A DNA stretch of 9,173 nucleotides from Merdimonas faecigallinarum (GTDB lineage Bacteria; Bacillota; Clostridia; Lachnospirales; Lachnospiraceae), in NCBI GenBank assembly GCA_019119285.1, contig DWXJ01000023.1:1-9173 (forward strand), in the 5' to 3' direction. The stretch's first letter is position 1, and every line of letters begins with the position of its first letter. Under the pieces are notes generated by a model that saw nothing but the letters and a program-made list of their open reading frames with translations, searched no databases and was not told where the DNA came from. Made by a program: the position numbers and the translations under genes. Positions 7,058 to 9,173 of the stretch are shown piece after piece.

Positions 7058-8525
7058 GTCTGTATTTTCTGACTAAGGTTCCAAACTCTTTCATGGCTCT
7101 TTCTATTTCCTCAAAGGACGGCATCCTCCACTCCCAGTTGGGAGAGCCTACGGTTCCCGGCGTATTCATATGGCCTTCTTCTCCCAGCCCCAGGATGTCC
7201 TGGATGGGAAGGATCACATAAGAAGCTTTGCTCTTTAAGGTATAAGCCAGAAGCCGGTCTTTGACTGAACCGCTGCCGCATCCTTCTTTTTTCAGAAACC
7301 GGCGGATCTTCCGCCTGGAGGCACAGTTCAAATGGTGATACCATTCCATCAGGGTATCATTATCATGGGTTCCTGTGTAAAGGATCATGTTTTCTTTATC
7401 TGCATTGATGTCTCTGGCATATTTTCCGCCCGAATCTATGGAAAACACCAGGATCTTCATGCCCTTCAGATGATAATGATCTTTCAGCGTCAGCACCTCC
7501 GGACGCAGTTCCCCCAGATCCTCCGCCACCAGTTCTACTTCCGGCAGTTCTCTGGTCAGAAGATCCAGCACCTCATAGCCCGGAGCTTCGATCCATTCCC
7601 CTTCCATGGCCGTCGGGCAGGAAGACGGGATCTTCCAGTAGGTATCAAATGCCCGGAAGTGATCGATCCTGACGATGTCGAACAGCTTTCCGCTGTAACC
7701 GATCCGTTCCAGCCAGAACCGGTAGTGATCCTCTTTCATATGATCCCAGTCATAGATAGGATTGCCCCACCGCTGTCCGGTAGCGCTGAAATAATCCGGA
7801 GGCACGCCTGCGATGAAGATGGGGCGTCCATCGGTATCCAAAAGGAACTGATCCTTTCCGCCCCATACGTCTACCGAGTCTACTCCCACATAAAATGGCA
7901 CATCGCCCATAATGCGGATCCCTTTTGCATTGGCTGTCTCTTTGACCTTCATCCACTGAAAATAAAAGAGATACTGAAGAAAGATCTGAAAATCTGCCTC
8001 TTCCCTTTCTTCTGCCGTCAGTTTCCGGGGATTGCTGATCCAGTTCTTATCCGCTTCCTCCCACTCATTCCAGCAGACCCCGCCGTTTTTCCGTTTCAAA
8101 GCCCGGAACACACCGTATTCCTGCACCCATTTCTGCTCTGCAAAAGAGCGGAATTTTGAAGTCTCATCCAGGCTCTTTTCCCGGAACGTCTTCCAGGCCT
8201 CTTTAAGATGCGGCAGTTTCCATTCCCGCACTCCGTCATAGTCCACCTTTCCGGCATACTCCCGAAACGGCGACGGTTCCCTGGCAAGAAGTCCTTCCTT
8301 CCAGAGTTCCTCCAGGCTGATGTAGAGTTCATCTCCTGCATAGGAGGAGTAGGGCTGATAGGGAGAATTCCCGTAGCCCACCGGGTTCAGGGGAAGGATC
8401 TGCCAGATCTTCATCCCCGCTTTTTCCATGATATCGATCCAATGATATGCCGCCTCTCCCAGTTCTCCGATCCCGCTTTTGGACGGCAGGGAGAAAACAG
8501 GCATCAAGATTCCTGTCTGTCTCAT
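7047..8525 (-). CDS. malQ: 4-alpha-glucanotransferase (amylomaltase, GH77)
   Basis: Transfers alpha-1,4 glucan segments between maltodextrins, freeing glucose and rebuilding chains long enough for phosphorylase. The 492 residues match the compact bacterial GH77 class, without the N-terminal extension of the E. coli enzyme. Family marks run from the N-terminal GILMPVFSLPSKSGIGELG (5-23) and GNSPYQPYSSYAG (52-64) to PPDYFSATGQRWGNPIYDW (242-260). They continue with nucleophile D288 in IVRIDHFRAF, acid/base E335 in VAEDLGE, D388 in GTHDND, and the terminal MNTPGTVGSPNWEWR (453-467). GAGGAG lies five bases before the ATG. The gene starts 15 bases after the glgP stop, so the two are cotranscribed and probably translated in close succession. 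Acts in the cytoplasm; no signal peptide. Complete and unremarkable. Confidence 0.97.
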   Translation of the reverse strand: MRQTGILMPVFSLPSKSGIGELGEAAYHWIDIMEKAGMKIWQILPLNPVGYGNSPYQPYSSYAGDELYISLEELWKEGLLAREPSPFREYAGKVDYDGVREWKLPHLKEAWKTFREKSLDETSKFRSFAEQKWVQEYGVFRALKRKNGGVCWNEWEEADKNWISNPRKLTAEEREEADFQIFLQYLFYFQWMKVKETANAKGIRIMGDVPFYVGVDSVDVWGGKDQFLLDTDGRPIFIAGVPPDYFSATGQRWGNPIYDWDHMKEDHYRFWLERIGYSGKLFDIVRIDHFRAFDTYWKIPSSCPTAMEGEWIEAPGYEVLDLLTRELPEVELVAEDLGELRPEVLTLKDHYHLKGMKILVFSIDSGGKYARDINADKENMILYTGTHDNDTLMEWYHHLNCASRRKIRRFLKKEGCGSGSVKDRLLAYTLKSKASYVILPIQDILGLGEEGHMNTPGTVGSPNWEWRMPSFEEIERAMKEFGTLVRKYRPAI

Positions 8526-8540
8526 ATGCTCTCCTCTTTC

Positions 8541-9173
8541 TTACAGATGCCAGATATCCTGATTATATTCTGCAATGGTGCGGTCAGATGAAAAATATCC
8601 TGCTTTGGCGATATTGACCAGCATCTTCTTTGCCCAGGCCTTCTCATCCTCATAATCCTCCAGCATCCTTTCTTTGGTAAGGATATAATCTTTCAGGTCA
8701 AGCAGCGTCATAAACCAGTCTTTGCTCACGATCTCCTTATAAAGCCGTCCCAGATTCACTGGATCTCCGATAAGGATCATCTGCTTGCTGATGATAAAAT
8801 CTACCAGTTCTTCGATCTCCGGATCGCTTTCGTAAATGGCTCTGGAATTATAAGCCGCCTTGTCATAGAGGTCGATGACTGTTTCAGACTTTTCTCCAAA
8901 AATGTAAATGTTGTCATCGCCCACCAGTTCGTGGATCTCCACATTAGCGCCGTCCTCGGTTCCGATCGTTACCGCCCCGTTCAGCATGAATTTCATATTG
9001 CCGGTGCCGGAAGCCTCCTTGGAAGCCAGGGAGATCTGCTCAGAAATGTCGCAGGCCGGGATCAGCTTTTCCGCTTTGGTCACATTGTAATTTTCCATCA
9101 TCACAATCCGCAGATAGGGACTGACCTCCGGGTCGTGATTGATCAGTTCCTGCAGACACAGGATCAGATGGAT
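8541..9173 (-). CDS. glgP: Glycogen/maltodextrin phosphorylase, C-terminal part (cut by window edge)
   Basis: Phosphorolyses terminal alpha-1,4 glucosyl units of glycogen or maltodextrin to glucose-1-phosphate, using pyridoxal phosphate. Only the last 210 residues are visible. The frame stays open to the right edge, so the true start is outside and the internal GTG/ATG codons near 9104 are not starts. The coenzyme-binding segment EASGTGNMKF carries the Schiff-base lysine, coded at 8991-8993, followed by LNGAVTIGTEDGANVEI. The end, DRTIAEYNQDIWHL, is the typical phosphorylase terminus. The full family length is roughly 750-830 residues, so about a quarter is present. It is the most upstream visible gene of the glgP-malQ-GH13 operon; its promoter is outside. 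GlgP and MalP cannot be separated from this part, but pairing with malQ suits maltodextrin use. Confidence 0.96.
   Translation of the reverse strand: MHLILCLQELINHDPEVSPYLRIVMMENYNVTKAEKLIPACDISEQISLASKEASGTGNMKFMLNGAVTIGTEDGANVEIHELVGDDNIYIFGEKSETVIDLYDKAAYNSRAIYESDPEIEELVDFIISKQMILIGDPVNLGRLYKEIVSKDWFMTLLDLKDYILTKERMLEDYEDEKAWAKKMLVNIAKAGYFSSDRTIAEYNQDIWHL

Noticed and set aside
7332..8159. 275-codon plus-strand open frame inside malQ
   Set aside because: Antisense to conserved GH77 motifs and without its own plausible domain or start signal; a shadow frame.
1..9173. CRISPR array, tRNA/rRNA genes, insertion sequence or phage genes
   Set aside because: No regularly spaced repeats, no RNA-gene signatures and no transposase, integrase or phage-like proteins were seen on either strand.

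Overview
The window looks like chromosomal DNA from a gut-type Firmicute, most likely a Lachnospiraceae (Blautia/Ruminococcus-like). The grounds are strong AAGGAG-type ribosome binding sites before every gene, intrinsic terminators with U-tracts, and protein families typical of that group. In particular, the GH31 enzyme closely resembles, from memory, the alpha-glucosidase of Blautia (Ruminococcus) obeum. This is a comparison by memory, not a database search.

Layout. At the left (1-1349, minus strand) lies a pyrimidine-nucleoside salvage pair, uridine phosphorylase (udp) followed by cytidine deaminase (cdd). It is read from an extended -10 promoter near 1460 and ends in a long hairpin terminator at 10-57. 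A second imperfect hairpin of unclear identity sits at 73-114. From 1570 to 2193 a plus-strand gene encodes a three-helix membrane protein of unknown function; it converges on the next gene with only 17 bases between stop codons. An AraC-family regulator (2211-3089, minus) is divergent from a GH31 alpha-glucosidase (3272-5332, plus), and they share a 182-base control region. The GH31 gene ends at a strong bidirectional terminator (5344-5385). This also closes a minus-strand operon entering from the right edge: glycogen/maltodextrin phosphorylase (glgP, 5' end outside the window), 4-alpha-glucanotransferase (malQ), and a GH13 glucan/oligo-1,6-glucosidase.

How the genes work together. GlgP shortens alpha-1,4 glucan chains to glucose-1-phosphate and MalQ rebuilds short maltodextrins into usable substrates. 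The GH13 and GH31 enzymes release glucose from short alpha-1,6- and alpha-1,4-linked oligosaccharides. None of the complete sugar enzymes shows a signal peptide, so this is an intracellular alpha-glucan/isomalto-oligosaccharide module. The AraC protein is the obvious candidate regulator of GH31. UDP and CDD convert cytidine and uridine to uracil and ribose-1-phosphate.

I did not find a convincing undescribed system. The least explained items are the membrane protein at 1570-2193, the hairpin element at 73-114, and a 21-bp-spaced direct repeat in the AraC/GH31 control region. No stretch over 300 bases lacks a gene.
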